Source of the DNA: Bradyrhizobium australiense
GTDB taxonomy: Bacteria; Pseudomonadota; Alphaproteobacteria; Rhizobiales; Xanthobacteraceae
Assembly: GCF_013114825.1 (NCBI RefSeq)
Contig: NZ_JAAVLX010000006.1
Span: 186,001 to 250,000, forward strand
DNA length: 64,000 bases
Direction of reading: 5' to 3'
The position numbers were made by a program, and so were the translations under genes. The notes under the pieces are model-generated. The model saw nothing but the letters and a program-made list of their open reading frames with translations, ran no database searches and was not told the DNA's origin. Position 1 is the stretch's first letter. Each line of letters begins with the position of its first letter. Shown piece by piece: positions 50,790-58,813 of the stretch.

Positions 50790-52571
50790 CTACGCTGCGG
50801 TGAGCAATTCGCCAACCTCATCCATGCCGACGCTGCGTTCGCCGAGCAGATGACCGGTGATCGCGCGCTGGGTGGCATTTTCCGCAAGCCGGAACGGATC
50901 GCTCGGCGCGACGCGATGGTCGACCACCATCCGCGACAGCAAGAGCCGCTTGGCGTCGCCGCGCATCTCATGAATCCGCCCGCCCTCCCATGCCAGCGCA
51001 ACAGCGCTCGCGACATGATAGAGCAGGCTGGTGGCGCGCCGCGCATCGCCCTCATTGTCGCGCCTAGCGGCCACTTCGCGGGCGAAGCCGACCGCGCGGT
51101 CTGTCAGTTCACGCAGGCGATTGCGCCAGGCTTGCGGCACATTGGCGCTGTCGTCGAGGCGGGCGTGCAGATCGGCGGCGAGTGCCGCATCGGCGCCGTG
51201 GCGGCCGACCGCGCGCGTCAGCGCGTCGATCGCGACGATATTGCCGGTACCTTCCCAGATCGAGCCGAGATGGGCGTCGCGCAACAGCCGCGCGGTGGCA
51301 AATTCCTCGATGTAGCCGATGCCGCCGCGCATCTCCAACGCATCGCCGCAGACTTTACGGGCATCACGCGTGGCGCGGAATTTCAGCGTCGGCGTCAGAA
51401 TGCGCAGCAGCGCGGCCGCATCCTGGCTGCCGGCCTCGGCGCGATCGAGCGCGTCGGCCGTGAGAAAACTCATCGACAGCGCCTGCTCGGTCGGCAACAT
51501 GATCTTCATCAATTGCCGCTGCGCCAGCGGCAGGTCGATGATTCTTTGGCCGAACACCACGCGGTTTCGCGCCACCGTCATCGCGTCATGGTGCGCCCGC
51601 CGCATCAGCGCGGTGGACTTGACGCCATTGGAGAGCCTGGATGAATTCACCATCTCGGCCATCTGCACGAAACCGCGGTCGAGCTTGCCGACCGCGTAGG
51701 CAATCGCACCCTCGAACTTGATCTCGCCTGATGCCATCGAGCGGGTGCCGAGCTTGTCCTTCAGGCGCACGATCCGGTAGTGGTTCTGCGAGCCGTCGTC
51801 GAGAAACCGCGGCATCAGGAACAGGCCAACGCCGCGCGTACCAGGGCCCGCGCCTTCGGGGCGCGCCAGCAGCATCACCACCTTGGCATCGGCATTGGAG
51901 CAGAACCATTTCTCGCCATAGAGCCGCCAGTGGTCGCCTTCCTGCACGGCCTTCGTCGTCAGCGTACCGACGTCGGAGCCGCCCTCCTTCTCGGTCATGA
52001 ACTGGCCGCCCTGGGTCAGCTTGCTCATGTCGGTCTGGGTCAAGCCGTCGAGATATCTTGCCTTCAACGCGTCGCTGCCGAAATTGTTGAGCAGTTTTGC
52101 GCAACCATCCGTGACGTTGATTGGGCAACCCATGCCGAATTCAGTCTGATTGAACAGGAAGGTGAAGGCGTGCTTGGCGACAACAGGGTATTTGTCCGGC
52201 CAGCCCATGATGCCCTTGCGGATCGACATTGCGTGAATGCCGAACTCGCCGAACGCGGCCTTCTCGAGCTCGCGATAGGCCGGGTGATATTCGATATGCT
52301 GGGTATCACGGCCGAACTTGTCGCGCTGGTGCAGCACCGGCGTATGACGGTCGGCAAGCCGGGCGCATTCGTCGAGATGGCCGCCGGCCAATTGGCCGAG
52401 ACGGTCGAGATGCGGCTCGATATGGCGAAACAGCGCATCGGGCAGATATAGCCGCAGCAGATCCGTCAGCGCTGGATCGGCGCGATAAAAATTCATCCCC
52501 GTCGTATCAGGCGCGAGCAATCCCGGCTGATTGCCTGAGGTGGCTCCACGGTCTTGCATGAGTGGATGCAT
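50790..52571 (-). CDS. Large acyl-CoA dehydrogenase (AidB-like group)
   Basis: A 593-residue acyl-CoA dehydrogenase, about 200 residues longer than the others in the window. Core: TQGGQFMTEKEGGSDVGTLTTKA, WRLYGEKWFCSNADAKVVMLLARPEG, RLSNGVKSTALMRRAHHDA, YIEEFATARLLRDAHLGSIWEGTGNIVAID. The WEGT Glu is in the catalytic position, so activity is likely. N- and C-terminal extensions resemble AidB and long-chain types. AAGGG lies 7 bases before the ATG at 52571. It leads a two-gene unit with the alcohol dehydrogenase. Confidence 0.88.
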   Translation of the reverse strand: MHPLMQDRGATSGNQPGLLAPDTTGMNFYRADPALTDLLRLYLPDALFRHIEPHLDRLGQLAGGHLDECARLADRHTPVLHQRDKFGRDTQHIEYHPAYRELEKAAFGEFGIHAMSIRKGIMGWPDKYPVVAKHAFTFLFNQTEFGMGCPINVTDGCAKLLNNFGSDALKARYLDGLTQTDMSKLTQGGQFMTEKEGGSDVGTLTTKAVQEGDHWRLYGEKWFCSNADAKVVMLLARPEGAGPGTRGVGLFLMPRFLDDGSQNHYRIVRLKDKLGTRSMASGEIKFEGAIAYAVGKLDRGFVQMAEMVNSSRLSNGVKSTALMRRAHHDAMTVARNRVVFGQRIIDLPLAQRQLMKIMLPTEQALSMSFLTADALDRAEAGSQDAAALLRILTPTLKFRATRDARKVCGDALEMRGGIGYIEEFATARLLRDAHLGSIWEGTGNIVAIDALTRAVGRHGADAALAADLHARLDDSANVPQAWRNRLRELTDRAVGFAREVAARRDNEGDARRATSLLYHVASAVALAWEGGRIHEMRGDAKRLLLSRMVVDHRVAPSDPFRLAENATQRAITGHLLGERSVGMDEVGELLTAA

Positions 52572-52663
52572 TTTTTAGCCCTTGTTCGTTCGGCCCGATA
52601 TTGATCATCTACCGATAGCGCAGGCTTTCAAGCCGTCAACAAGCATAATTGGAGGGGCCGCCC

Positions 52664-52726
52664 ATGGCGGACGGATACCGCGTCATCGGCGTCGATATGT
52701 CCCCTACTCGATCAGCTCCGCTGTGA
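52664..52726 (+). pseudogene. Possible remnant of the start of a glutathione S-transferase gene
   Basis: A perfect ribosome site (GGAGGGGC) precedes ATG at 52664, followed by MADGYRVIGVDMSP and a stop a few codons later. The opening resembles alphaproteobacterial GST-family proteins that I recall beginning MADGYRVIG(V/A)-MSPYS. Shifting one base after SP gives YSIS, as if one base and the rest of the gene had been lost. The remaining 250-base gap between 52571 and 52824 holds no other recognised feature. Confidence 0.35.
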
Positions 52727-52823
52727 TGCCCGACGGTACTGGCACTCCGCTGTGGCGGCCGCGGCTTGCCTTGCGCGATTGCGCACCTAGATACCGAGTC
52801 CCGGCCTTCTCTGGAGAGCGCTC

Positions 52824-53525
52824 ATGGAAATTCCCAGCTACAAGATTGCCCTGATCGTCGGCGTCGGCGAGGGATTGAGCGCATCGCTGGCGCGACTGTT
52901 TGCGCGCGAAGGCATCAAGATTGCGCTCGCCGCGCGCAAGGTCGAGAAGCTTGGCGCGCTCTGTACCGAGACCGGCGCCCGCGCCTTTGCCTGCAACGCT
53001 ACCGAGGCCGAGGAGGTGGAGCGGCTGTTCGGCATGGTCGAGCGCGAGATCGGCACGCCTGACATCGTCGTCTATAACGCCAGCGCCCGCGCACGCGGCG
53101 CCTTCACCGACCTGGTTCCGGCCGAAGTTGCGAACGCGATCGCGGTCTCGGCTTTCGGCGGCTTCCTGGTGGCGCAGCAGGCGGCGATACGCATGCTGCC
53201 GAACAGGCACGGCGCGATCCTGTTCACCGGCGCCTCCGCCAGCGTCAAGGGCTATCCGCAATCGGCGCCGTTCGCGATGGGCAAATTCGCGCTGCGGGGG
53301 CTGGCCCAGAGCATGGCGCGCGAATTGTCGCCGCAAGGCATCCATGTCGCGCATTTCGTCATCGACGGCGGCATCCGCAGCGCTGCGCGTGCCGAACCTG
53401 CCGACAGGCCGGACTCGATGCTCGATCCCGACGCGATTGCATTGAGCTACTGGAACGTGCTGCAGCAACCGCGCAGCGCCTGGAGCTGGGAAGTCGAATT
53501 GCGGCCGTGGGTGGAGAAGTTTTGA
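52824..53525 (+). CDS. SDR-like protein lacking the catalytic tyrosine
   Basis: A 233-residue Rossmann-fold protein of SDR type: IALIVGVGEGLSASLARLFAREG (glycine motif altered from TGxxxGxG), VVYNASARARG in place of NNAG, Ser at FTGASAS (138-140), and then PFAMGKFALRGLA, where the active-site YxxxK is FxxxK (Phe150, Lys154). It probably binds NAD(P) but is unlikely to act as a classical dehydrogenase. GGAGAG lies 7 bases before the ATG. It precedes the crotonase gene at 53655 across a family A repeat. Confidence 0.85.
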   Translation: MEIPSYKIALIVGVGEGLSASLARLFAREGIKIALAARKVEKLGALCTETGARAFACNATEAEEVERLFGMVEREIGTPDIVVYNASARARGAFTDLVPAEVANAIAVSAFGGFLVAQQAAIRMLPNRHGAILFTGASASVKGYPQSAPFAMGKFALRGLAQSMARELSPQGIHVAHFVIDGGIRSAARAEPADRPDSMLDPDAIALSYWNVLQQPRSAWSWEVELRPWVEKF

Positions 53526-53530
53526 TTCGA

Positions 53531-53626
53531 GTCATTCCGGGGGCGCGAAGCGAACTATGGTGCGCAATTGCGCACCTGAGAATCTCGAGATTCCAGGTCT
53601 GGTCCTTCGAACCATCCCGGAATGAC
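53531..53626. repeat. Intergenic palindromic repeat, family A
   Basis: GTCATTCCGGG ... CCCGGAATGAC, with TGCGCAATTGCGCA and GAATCTCGAGATTC dyads inside. It is the closest relative of the element at 2959-3058, about 50 kb away. Confidence 0.75.
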
Positions 53627-53654
53627 GGAGCCAAATAGCAAACTGAGGGGCGAC

Positions 53655-54485
53655 ATGACCACCGAAACCAAGATCGACACCGGCACCGACGAATTGCTCT
53701 GCGTGATCCGCGACCGCGTCGCCATCATCACGCTGAACCGTCCCGAAGCGCGCAACGCGTTCTCGGATACGCTGACGCCGGCGCTTCGCGGCATGATCAA
53801 GACCTGCGGCGAGAACCCCGAGGTCGGCGCGCTCCTGCTGACCGGCGCAGGCACCGCGTTCTGCGCCGGCGGCAACGTCAAGGGCATGGGCGCGCATCGC
53901 GACAAGAAGAAGCTCGAAATGTCGTATGACGAGAAGGTTGCCGACCTGCAGGAGCGGCAGCGCTTGTTGACCGGCGCGCTGGTCTCGGTGCGCAAGCCGA
54001 CCATAGCCGCCCTGCCCGGCCCCGCGGTCGGCGCTGGCCTTGCGCTCGCGCTGGCCTGCGACATCAGAATCGCGGCGCAATCGGCGTTCATCTCCACCGG
54101 CTACGTCCGCGTCGCGCTCTCCGGCGACTACGGCATCGCCTGGCTGTTGACGCGGTTGGTCGGCACCTCGCGGGCGCGCGAGCTGATGTTTACCGGCGAA
54201 AAGGTGGATGCCGCCAGATGCGAAGCGATCGGCCTCGTCAACCGCGTGGTGCCCGACGACAAGCTGCAAGCCGAGGCCTTTGCGCTGGCCAAATCCATGG
54301 CCGAAGGCCCGACGCTCGCGCTCCGCTACATCAAGGACAATCTCGACGAAGCGCTCCAGTTCGACTTCGCCACCGCGCGCGACCATGAGGCCGAACGTCT
54401 CGTGCGCCTGACCACGACCGCCGATCACAAAGAAGCGGTTCAGGCCTTTATCGACAAGCGCAAGCCGGTGTTCAGGGGAGGTTGA
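53655..54485 (+). CDS. Enoyl-CoA hydratase (crotonase family)
   Basis: A 276-residue crotonase: AIITLNRPEARNAFSDTL, oxyanion segments TAFCAGGNVKGMGA and GPAVGAGLALALACDIRIA, VRVALSGDYGIAWLLTRLVG, and AVQAFIDKRKPVFRG at the C-terminus. It falls in the common PaaG/EchA-like group. GAGGGG sits 5 bases before the ATG at 53655. It is the second gene of a plus-strand pair with the SDR-like protein. The substrate is unknown. Confidence 0.88.
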   Translation: MTTETKIDTGTDELLCVIRDRVAIITLNRPEARNAFSDTLTPALRGMIKTCGENPEVGALLLTGAGTAFCAGGNVKGMGAHRDKKKLEMSYDEKVADLQERQRLLTGALVSVRKPTIAALPGPAVGAGLALALACDIRIAAQSAFISTGYVRVALSGDYGIAWLLTRLVGTSRARELMFTGEKVDAARCEAIGLVNRVVPDDKLQAEAFALAKSMAEGPTLALRYIKDNLDEALQFDFATARDHEAERLVRLTTTADHKEAVQAFIDKRKPVFRGG

Positions 54486-54512
54486 GCTTCTTTTCCCGCA
54501 TGAGAGCATGCC

Positions 54513-54601
54513 GTAGCCCGGATGGAGCGGAGCGAAATCCGGGGCAAGTCTCACATGCGGGTAGACCGATCCCGGATTGCGCTTCGCTCCATCGGGGCTA
54601 C
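54513..54601. repeat. Intergenic palindromic repeat, family E
   Basis: GTAGCCCGGATGGAGCGGAG faces CTTCGCTCCATCGGGGCTAC, the second copy of the repeat at 23235. It separates convergent genes. Confidence 0.7.
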
Positions 54602-54613
54602 GAGATTTCGACT

Positions 54614-55015
54614 CTAGATCGGGTTCTCCGCGAACAGCCGCGCCACCATCACCGAATCAAGGTAGGCTCGCACGCGAACGATGGTGTCGTTCCTGAAATA
54701 GCAGACCCAGCAATAATGGTTGTCGAAGCGAAAGCCGTTTTTCGCGGTCGCTTCGGAATGCAGCTCCACGATCGCGACATCGTCCTGCACGATCAGATTA
54801 TCAACGTGCAGCTGTGCCCCGTTTGGCAACACCTTGCCGAGCTTGGCGAACGTGCCAGCGACGAAATCGGCCTTGGATTTGTAATGACCGGCGAGCGGGT
54901 GCGTGCCCATGACGGTCCAGTCGACGTCATCGGCGACCTGGGCGAAGAATCCGGCGCCATCGCCATTCTCAAGGCCGGCGAAAATCTTCCGCACGAATCC
55001 AGCATCGGCTGCCAT
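54614..55015 (-). CDS. NTF2-like (SnoaL-type) protein
   Basis: A 133-residue NTF2-like domain: FVRKIFAGLENGDGAGFFAQVADDVDWTVMGTHPLAGHYKSKADFV, then VAIVELHSEATAKNGFRFDNHYCWVCYF and VRAYLDSVMVARLF. The pattern matches SnoaL-like polyketide cyclase or ketosteroid isomerase relatives, which are often orphan. GGGAGG lies 6 bases before the ATG at 55015. It is the last minus-strand gene downstream of the GNAT terminator, so probably has its own promoter. Confidence 0.85.
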   Translation of the reverse strand: MAADAGFVRKIFAGLENGDGAGFFAQVADDVDWTVMGTHPLAGHYKSKADFVAGTFAKLGKVLPNGAQLHVDNLIVQDDVAIVELHSEATAKNGFRFDNHYCWVCYFRNDTIVRVRAYLDSVMVARLFAENPI

Positions 55016-55097
55016 GGCCGGCCCTCCCATTTGCCAGGCGCAGGCTAGTCCGGGGCACCGGGATTATCAACGCCGTGGCTGTCTGCGGAGAAAAATG

Positions 55098-55126
55098 GCC
55101 CGGTTCTGGTGCGGCCAGAACCGGGC
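55098..55126 (-). terminator. Rho-independent terminator for the GNAT gene
   Basis: On the minus strand, GCCCGGTTCTG and CAGAACCGGGC form a perfect 11-base stem with a seven-base loop, followed by CATTTTTC. It lies 8 bases after the acetyltransferase stop. Confidence 0.85.
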
Positions 55127-55133
55127 TCAGTGG

Positions 55134-55754
55134 TCAAACCGCAAGCGAGGACATTGCGCTCGGAGAGGCGGCGGCGAGCCGCCAACTGGCGCATGGGATT
55201 TCCTGCGGTTCGAGGTGGATTTCTTTCTGAAAGCGCGTCAGCTTCCAGTCGCCGGGCGTATTGGTGAAGGCGTAGCCTGCCTTGCGGGCAAGCGCGATCA
55301 TGGCGTCGTTGGAACGCAGCGTGTCGCCGAAGACGCGTTCGGCGCCGAACGCGGCCGCGCGGCATTCGAGATTTTTCAACAGCGCCTTGCCGATGCCGTG
55401 ACCCTGCCAACGGTCGTCGATCGAGAGGCCGAATTCGATTCCAGCAGTCTCGCTGTCGAAGGCATAGCGCGCTTCGCCGACGATGGTCTCGCGGCCCTCG
55501 ATCGCCATCGTCGCGATCACGCTGAAGCGATCGGCCTCGCCGACATGAATGAAGCGCTCGAGTTCGGATGGCGGCAGTTCGCTGGCGGCGCCGAGGAAAC
55601 GGTTGTAGCGGGAACGCGTCGATAGCGCGCGGAAATAGTTCTGCAGCGCCTCGGCGTCGCGCGGCTCGACGAAGCGCACGGCCACAGCCTGGCGGTACCG
55701 CGAGCGCAGTACGTCCGAATACTGCCTGAGATCGTCCAAACGCAGCCTGGTCAT
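55134..55754 (-). CDS. GNAT-family N-acetyltransferase
   Basis: A 206-residue protein with one GNAT domain at about residues 25-170: VRFVEPRDAEALQNYFRALS, IVGEARYAFD, and the acetyl-CoA-binding DDRWQGHGIGKALLKNLE (Q/R-x-x-G-x-G/A pattern). The opening RFVEPRDAEALQNYFRALSTRSRYNRF resembles the acyltransferase domain of Pat-like enzymes. GGGAG precedes the ATG. Substrate not predicted; protein or small-molecule acetylation are both possible. It has its own terminator. Confidence 0.87.
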   Translation of the reverse strand: MTRLRLDDLRQYSDVLRSRYRQAVAVRFVEPRDAEALQNYFRALSTRSRYNRFLGAASELPPSELERFIHVGEADRFSVIATMAIEGRETIVGEARYAFDSETAGIEFGLSIDDRWQGHGIGKALLKNLECRAAAFGAERVFGDTLRSNDAMIALARKAGYAFTNTPGDWKLTRFQKEIHLEPQEIPCASWRLAAASPSAMSSLAV

Positions 55755-55783
55755 CGCGCGCTCCCGCCGGTCCTCAATGAAAT

Positions 55784-55816
55784 GGCCGGCGTCCCCCTGA
55801 CGAGGCGACGCCGGCC
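55784..55816 (-). terminator. Hairpin terminator downstream of the DUF1127 gene
   Basis: GGCCGGCGTC and GACGCCGGCC form a perfect 10-base stem; on the minus strand ATTTCATT follows. It lies 11 bases after the DUF1127 stop. Confidence 0.6.
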
Positions 55817-55826
55817 TGGCTGCGAT

Positions 55827-56030
55827 CTAAGCCCGCCAGAACGGTTTTTCGGCCTCATAGGCGACGTCGCTCCAGGAGATGCCGATGTCGTGCAGGTCCC
55901 GGTCCGACCACTTGGCCAGTTCGCGGCGCGACTGGTAGCGCTGCCGCCAAACATGGAGGGTCTCGGCCAGGTGGCCCAAAATCCCCGTTCCATGATGATT
56001 TATCATCGATTCATGCGTGTAAGTGGACAT
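55827..56030 (-). CDS. DUF1127 (YjiS-like) small protein
   Basis: A 67-residue protein with the DUF1127 domain in its C-terminal half: VWRQRYQSRRELAKWSDRDLHDIGISWSDVAYEAEKPFW, Arg-rich and with the RDLxDIG(I/V) motif. Related small Arg-rich proteins in alphaproteobacteria bind RNA and take part in phosphate and carbon regulation. AGGAG lies before the ATG. It diverges from the LysR gene and is followed by a terminator, so it forms its own transcript. Confidence 0.9.
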   Translation of the reverse strand: MSTYTHESMINHHGTGILGHLAETLHVWRQRYQSRRELAKWSDRDLHDIGISWSDVAYEAEKPFWRA

Positions 56031-56111
56031 TTTCGGCTCCTGTAGTAATCTGTTGGCGCTAATATCTGCGCTTTAGGGGCCGTTCACAAACGATACTTTG
56101 TACCGCTTCGG

Positions 56112-56126
56112 ATGATATAAACTCAT
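56112..56126. promoter_or_regulatory. Weak LysR-type site ATGA-N7-TCAT
   Basis: A short dyad with a T-N11-A core lies 20 bases upstream of the LysR ATG. It is too short to be decisive. Confidence 0.3.
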
Positions 56127-56145
56127 ATACCAGGAGGATCGGGAA

Positions 56146-57045
56146 ATGACTGCCAGACTGCCGTCGCTGAATGGTCTGCGCGCCTTCGAGGCAGCCGCCC
56201 GGCATCTGAGCTTCACGCAGGCCGCCTCCGAGCTGAACGTCACGCAGACCGCGATCAGCCACCAGATAAAGCGGCTGGAGGAAGAGCTCGGGGTTCGCCT
56301 CTTTGTCCGCCAGAACCGCTCGCTGACGCTGACGGCGGAAGCGCAGGACTACCTTCCCGGCATCCGCGCCGCCTTCAACGATCTCCGCCTCGCAACCGAT
56401 CGCCTGCTGCGGAAAGACGACGACCATGTGCTGACGGTCTCGACGCTGGCCTCGCTGGCCGCCAAATGGCTGCTCCCCCGGCTCACGGCTTTTCAGGAGG
56501 CACAACCGGGGATCGACGTTCGCATCACGACCTCGACCAGTCTCGTCGACTTCCACCGTGACAAGGTCGATGCCGCGATCCGTTACGGCCGCGGCCAGTG
56601 GGCGGGCGTTCGCGCCGACTGGCTGATGGCGGACGAGCTCTTCCCGGTATGCAGCCCCGCGCTGCTCAAGGGCAGCAAGCCGCTGAAATGCCCGGAGGAC
56701 CTCCGGGACCATGTGCTGCTCCACACCAGCAACGCGAATAGCGACGATTGGCGGCTGTGGCTGACGGCGGCCGGGTTGCCGGCCGATTTTTCGAAACAGC
56801 CGGGCGTGACCTTCGACATGATCTTCATGACGGTGCAGGCCGCGATCGACGGCCTCGGCGTTGCCATGGGCCGCACCGCCTATGTGCAGGAAGACATCGC
56901 CAAGGGGCGTCTGGTCGTTCCCTTCAAGATGGCGTTTCCGGTCGATGCCGGATTCTATCTGGTGTCGCCTGCGGGCAGAGCCGATCCGCCGAAACTGTCG
57001 GCGTTCCGGCAATGGCTGCTCGCCTCTGTGCAGAACCATTCCTGA
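56146..57045 (+). CDS. LysR-family regulator (GcvA-like), probable regulator of the tcu-type genes
   Basis: A 299-residue LTTR of the GcvA/AmpR-like class: LPSLNGLRAFEAAARHLSFTQAASELNVTQTAISHQIKRLE HTH, then a substrate domain with VSTLASLAAKWLLPRL. AGGAGG lies 8 bases before the ATG. It precedes tcuA on the same strand by 180 bases, comparable to TcuR, the LysR activator of the Salmonella tricarballylate genes. Control of tcuA/B is inferred from position. Confidence 0.88.
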   Translation: MTARLPSLNGLRAFEAAARHLSFTQAASELNVTQTAISHQIKRLEEELGVRLFVRQNRSLTLTAEAQDYLPGIRAAFNDLRLATDRLLRKDDDHVLTVSTLASLAAKWLLPRLTAFQEAQPGIDVRITTSTSLVDFHRDKVDAAIRYGRGQWAGVRADWLMADELFPVCSPALLKGSKPLKCPEDLRDHVLLHTSNANSDDWRLWLTAAGLPADFSKQPGVTFDMIFMTVQAAIDGLGVAMGRTAYVQEDIAKGRLVVPFKMAFPVDAGFYLVSPAGRADPPKLSAFRQWLLASVQNHS

Positions 57046-57227
57046 CGTGCTGATATTCCGTACAGCGCGTTGCATGCGACATAGTCGCATGCCGCGACGT
57101 CGATCGCTGATGCGGGCAACGAGAGACGTGACGCGGCCGTTGCATCAGGCTAGAAAATCGCTGGGGCGGATGGATTTGCCTGGCCGAGCGCCGGTTTGAT
57201 TTCCAGGCCAACCACGAACAAGCGCGC

Positions 57228-58628
57228 ATGGCCAATTTGAGTCAGAAGTTCGATGTGCTGGTGATCGGCGGCGGTAACGCCGCGCTATGTGCCGCCATCA
57301 GTGCCCGGCGCGCGGGCGCATCCGTGCTGGTGGTGGAAGGCGCGCCAAAGTTCTATCGCGGCGGCAATACCCGCCACACCCGCAACATGCGTTGCGCCCA
57401 CGATGCCGCGACCGACATTCTTACCGGGCCGTACACCGAAGAGGAGTTCTGGGACGATCTGTTGCGCCTGACCGGCGGGCAGACCGACGAGGAACTAGCC
57501 AAATTCATGATCAGCGAGTCCAAGGACATCCTGAACTGGATCGTCAAACAGGGCGTGCGCTGGCAGCCCTCGCTCGGCGGCACGCTGAGCCTCGGCCGCA
57601 CCAACTCGTTCTTCCTCGGCGGTGGCCGGGCGATGCTGAACGCGCTCTATCTCACCGCCGAAAAACTCGGCGTCGAGATCGTCTACGACGCCGAGGTCAC
57701 CGACCTTCAAATCGAAGATGGCATGTTCCTGTGCGCCAAGCTGAAGCAGCCGGTCGATGGCGCCGCCGAAATCCGCGCCTCGGCGCTGGTGGCCGCTGCC
57801 GGCGGCTTCGAGGCCAATGTCGAATGGCTCAAGGAATATTGGGGCGAGGCCGCCGACAATTTCCTGATCCGCGGCACGCCCTATAACCGTGGCACGATCC
57901 TGAAAATGCTGCTCGACAAGGGCGTGCAGGACATCGGCGATCCCACGCAATGCCATGCGGTCGCGATCGACGCCCGCGCGCCGAAATTCGACGGCGGCAT
58001 CATCACGCGCCACGACTCGGTCGTGTTCGGCATCGTCGTCAACAAGCACGCCCAGCGCTTCTATGACGAAGGCGAGGATATCTGGCCGAAGCGTTACGCG
58101 ATCTGGGGCCGGTTGGTGGCCGCGCAACCCGACCAGATCGCCTACATCATTTTCGATGCCTCGGTTCGCAACAGCTTTATGCCGACGCTGTTTCCGCCGA
58201 TCGAAGGCGGCAGCATTGCGGAGCTCGCCGGCAAGCTCGAGCTCGATCCGGCGGCATTGCAGAAGACCATCACCGAGTTCAATGCGGCGGTTAAGCCTGG
58301 CACCTTCGACCACACGATACTGGATGATTGCCGTACCGAAGGCATCACGCCGCCGAAGACGCATTGGGCGCGCAAAATCGAGACGCCGCCTTATCTCGCC
58401 TATCCGGTGCGGCCCGGCATCACCTTCACCTATCTCGGTACCCGCGTGAACAGACAGGCGCGCATGCTGATGAAGGATGGCAAGCCCTCCGCCAACATGT
58501 TCGCCGCCGGCGAGATCATGGCCGGCAACGTGCTCGGCAAGGGTTACGCGGCCGGCATCGGCATGACCATCGGCAGCGTGTTCGGTCGAGTAGCGGGACG
58601 GGAAGCGGCGAAGAATGCGCGGAATTAG
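57228..58628 (+). CDS. tcuA: FAD-dependent tricarballylate dehydrogenase-like protein
   Basis: A 466-residue flavoprotein of the fumarate reductase/succinate dehydrogenase family: VLVIGGGNAALCAAISARRAGASVLVVEGAP binds FAD at residues 10-40; RGGNTRHTRNMR is the family histidine region; the C-terminus FAAGEIMAGNVLGKGYAAGIGMTIGSVFGRVAG closes the FAD site. This matches TcuA, which oxidises tricarballylate to cis-aconitate and passes electrons to TcuB. Its partner TcuB is two genes downstream at 59873, with a hydrolase gene between. A weak ribosome site precedes the ATG. Confidence 0.9.
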   Translation: MANLSQKFDVLVIGGGNAALCAAISARRAGASVLVVEGAPKFYRGGNTRHTRNMRCAHDAATDILTGPYTEEEFWDDLLRLTGGQTDEELAKFMISESKDILNWIVKQGVRWQPSLGGTLSLGRTNSFFLGGGRAMLNALYLTAEKLGVEIVYDAEVTDLQIEDGMFLCAKLKQPVDGAAEIRASALVAAAGGFEANVEWLKEYWGEAADNFLIRGTPYNRGTILKMLLDKGVQDIGDPTQCHAVAIDARAPKFDGGIITRHDSVVFGIVVNKHAQRFYDEGEDIWPKRYAIWGRLVAAQPDQIAYIIFDASVRNSFMPTLFPPIEGGSIAELAGKLELDPAALQKTITEFNAAVKPGTFDHTILDDCRTEGITPPKTHWARKIETPPYLAYPVRPGITFTYLGTRVNRQARMLMKDGKPSANMFAAGEIMAGNVLGKGYAAGIGMTIGSVFGRVAGREAAKNARN

Positions 58629-58631
58629 TGA

Positions 58632-58796
58632 GTCTCCTCGCCCCGCCCTTCGCGGGGTCGAGACGAGCGAAGCTCGCTCTGGGAGGTCAGATTGCGCAGC
58701 AATCCGGGTGAGGGGTTGTCTCCGCAAACGCAGTGCGTGGAGAGAGCCCTCACCCCGACCCTCTCCCCGCTAAGGGCGGGGAGAGGGAGAAGAGAT
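58632..58796. repeat. Intergenic repeat with CTCTCCCCGC/GCGGGGAGAG end
   Basis: The first half has short GC-rich hairpins (CCGCCCTTCGCGGG, CGAGCGAAGCTCG); the end is CCCTCTCCCCGCTAAGG facing GGCGGGGAGAGGG. It separates tcuA from the hydrolase gene and could give them different expression levels. Confidence 0.5.
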
Positions 58797-58813
58797 CGGA
58801 GAGAGGAAACATC

